A DNA stretch of 64,000 bases from Toxorhynchites rutilus septentrionalis (taxonomy: Eukaryota > Arthropoda > Insecta > Diptera > Culicidae). Positions 53,501-56,500 of the stretch are shown here, one piece after another; the stretch's first letter is position 1; the number at the start of each line of letters is the position of its first letter. The position numbers and the translations under genes were made by a program. Where the stretch lies: positions 247,141,307-247,205,306 of the forward strand of contig NC_073746.1 of assembly GCF_029784135.1 (NCBI RefSeq). The letters run 5' to 3'. The notes below the pieces were generated by a model, which had not been told where the DNA came from, made no database searches, and was given only the letters and a program-made list of their open reading frames with translations.

Positions 53501-56500
53501 ATATAATAGCGTGTAGTGTTGTGTTCAGAAACACTGACAAATTTGTAAATTTTGTTGATATGTTTTTTCACAAAATTGAAGATTTCGGGCCCTGTTGCCA
53601 ATGCACGTAGCGCGTTCCGTATTCATCGCGAATATTTTTCTTGTGCAACACAGTGCGGCCTGAAGCGATTACATATTTGTTCCTCCACCACCGTTATCTA
53701 TTTGATAAAGCATAAAATCAACAATTCGTACATGTGATTCATTCGAACACAAACATTCTCCAGATAACGGTATGAAAACCGATCCAGTATATCCTATTTA
53801 ATATTTATCTTCTACTTTACTTTTGTCCGTCAGTGCAAGCTCTGCACTATATTTACTTCGCGTTTATTCTGAGAATGTATTCAGAGTTGGAAAATTTCGC
53901 ACGTCCGTTCTATACGGAATCAAAATAGAAACTGAGGTTGGCCAGAGCGAGCATCATATTTATAGTGCTTTCAAACCCATCCGAGAACATGCATCAATCA
54001 CTGAATTTTTTTGACTTGGATGGACTTTCAAGCATAGTCAAAGATGTTTGTGATTTCACCAACAAATGTGGTGAAAAATACTGAAGCTCTTTCCACCAGA
54101 CGGCACGAAAATCGACGCGATGCCTTCATTGAACAACTTGTATACCATTTTTTCTTTGAATCTGGTTAAACAGATGTGTCTAACAACAGCATTGAGATAG
54201 ACTGCTGCCTGCTAGCTGGCATGTGGAGGCTTTAGAAAGCAATAAATGTTTTTACGGTGGTTAGACACATCACCCACTCTCTAAGGGGGAGCTGCCATAC
54301 AAATGAAAGACAAATTTCTGCATAATTCGAAAACTAATCAAGCAAATGGAGGCAAGTTTGATATGCGAATGTTTCAGGGGACACGAAACGTTTCCATGGT
54401 GAATAGACAATCCTCCCCTCTCTCTGAGGGGGGGGGACTGCCATAGTAATAAAGCATATATTTCTGCATAATTCAGGAACTAATGAACCAAATTTAGCAT
54501 ATGGAGGTTTTAGGGTACAATAAATGTTTCTATGGTGGTTAAACACTCCACCCCCCCTCTCTAAGGGGGGAGGAGGGGCTGCCATACAAATGAAACACAA
54601 ATTACAGGGGGCACACAAGCACAAACTTCTGCATAACTCGAGAACTAATCAAGCACAATTTGGGATGTGAGGATTTTTGGGTATGAGAAATGTTTCTATG
54701 ATGGTATGACACCCCTCCCTCCTCTGGAATGGAGAGGGGGTCCCATAAAAATATTATACATATTTCAACCAAAAATATTCCAACCAAACATGACAATCGA
54801 AAATGTTCGGAAAACTATGGAGGAAAAAGGTAAAATTCGGAAAATAAATTTCCTTATGTTCTACGCACTCCTATACCTTCTCTATCTATACCAGGGCTTG
54901 AAAACATTGAGCTTGTTAAGTAATATTGAAAATATTTTTTTTTATCAGTATAACGCGTTTATTTTGCTTGTTGATGCTGTTGTCATTCATTCGACGGCAA
55001 ACAAATTTACAACTGTGTTCATTCATATTCATTCTGTGCTATCTGAGCTTTCCTTAAAGCTCGAGTCGTGAGAATTCATTCACACTTATTCATTGCCATT
55101 GAATTTTCAGGAATGTTGTGACTGTTCATTTTCAATATCCCGATATGTGTGTGATTTTCTCATTGAGTCAGTGCCTTGCTTATTCAGTTATTTTCGAAGT
55201 TACTCCGAGAGTGCAACGCAAATCGGTGGCGCTGGCGGAAATGCCAACAAAAGAGCAAGATCTGCATGCACACTCACAGCTGAGGATTGCATGGGCTTGG
55301 ACGGCGAGGAGGCATTCTGCAGAATCGATCCGAGTAGCGAATGCAAACTTTGTCAGCCAAAGCTGGATGTTGTCATCCGCTAGTCCTATAGCACAGTTTG
55401 ATCCGTTTGCAAAAGGAAGCTCGAAATATTCCCATTGCAGTCGTGTCTTAAACACCACCATTTTATGTTCGTGTATTCGGAATTTAAGTCAAAATTGAAA
55501 TGTTTGAAATTTGAGTCAAGACGGTATTTTTTACATCGGAATTGAAGTCTTTTGAAGCATTTCTGACAAGTAGAATAGGAATTGTATATTCACTATGTAA
55601 AATGAAAGCATTTTAACTGAGACCGAAACCTTGCATGCTTGAACAATCTAATTTCTTGTCACTATTATGAGCATTCTGTACATCGTTATCTTCCTCAACG
55701 AGTTTCTCCGTTTCGTCAGTATCCGAGAACGAAGCTGATAGTGAATGAACTGGTATATTAAGGGGGTATTCTAGTGTAGAGACACGAATTTCGGACGTTT
55801 TTTCGAACTCCGTAAAAATAAAACAAAGAATATTTTTACTATCCATTATATCATTATTCGTTTATCTATCTTTTAACAATAAAACAAAAATAGGACGGAA
55901 AAAAAATATTCATCATTAGAATAGTTACATGCTGGTGAAGTGAGGGTGTTCAAAAAAAAGTTGTGCCATGGCGTACACGATTCCAGTCCTTCTGGTTATC
56001 TGAAACAAAAAAATCGAACAGATTCTGAATCAGTAAAGATGTCGCTATGGCATGAACCTCGGACAAGTCAAAAACATGGGTTTTAACAAAATGGCGGCCG
56101 TTTGAAAACAAAAATGCTGTTTAAAACGTTTTTTTGCGTTTACCGATTTTTTAAAAATAGTAAAATTAAAAAGTTATAATTTTTTATTGGTTCATGCGAT
56201 AGAGAGATGTATGCAGATTATTTTCATATAAATTTGACATAAATCGGTTCAGTAGAACTTGAGATATCGTGTACGCCAGTTAGAAAAAAACTAGTTCCGA
56301 GAGAAACGCGTTTGAAGTTCATTGTGATGGCCGTAACAGGTTAGATACCACATCACTAAGATGGCTCTAACTAGGTAAATAATAGGATTTTCGATAAGTC
56401 CTTTCTAGAGTATATTCTTGAATGCCTAAACTACAGAAATATGGTAAAAAAAAATTTCGATTTTTTCAGATTTCTAGACTAGAATACCCCCTTAATATAA

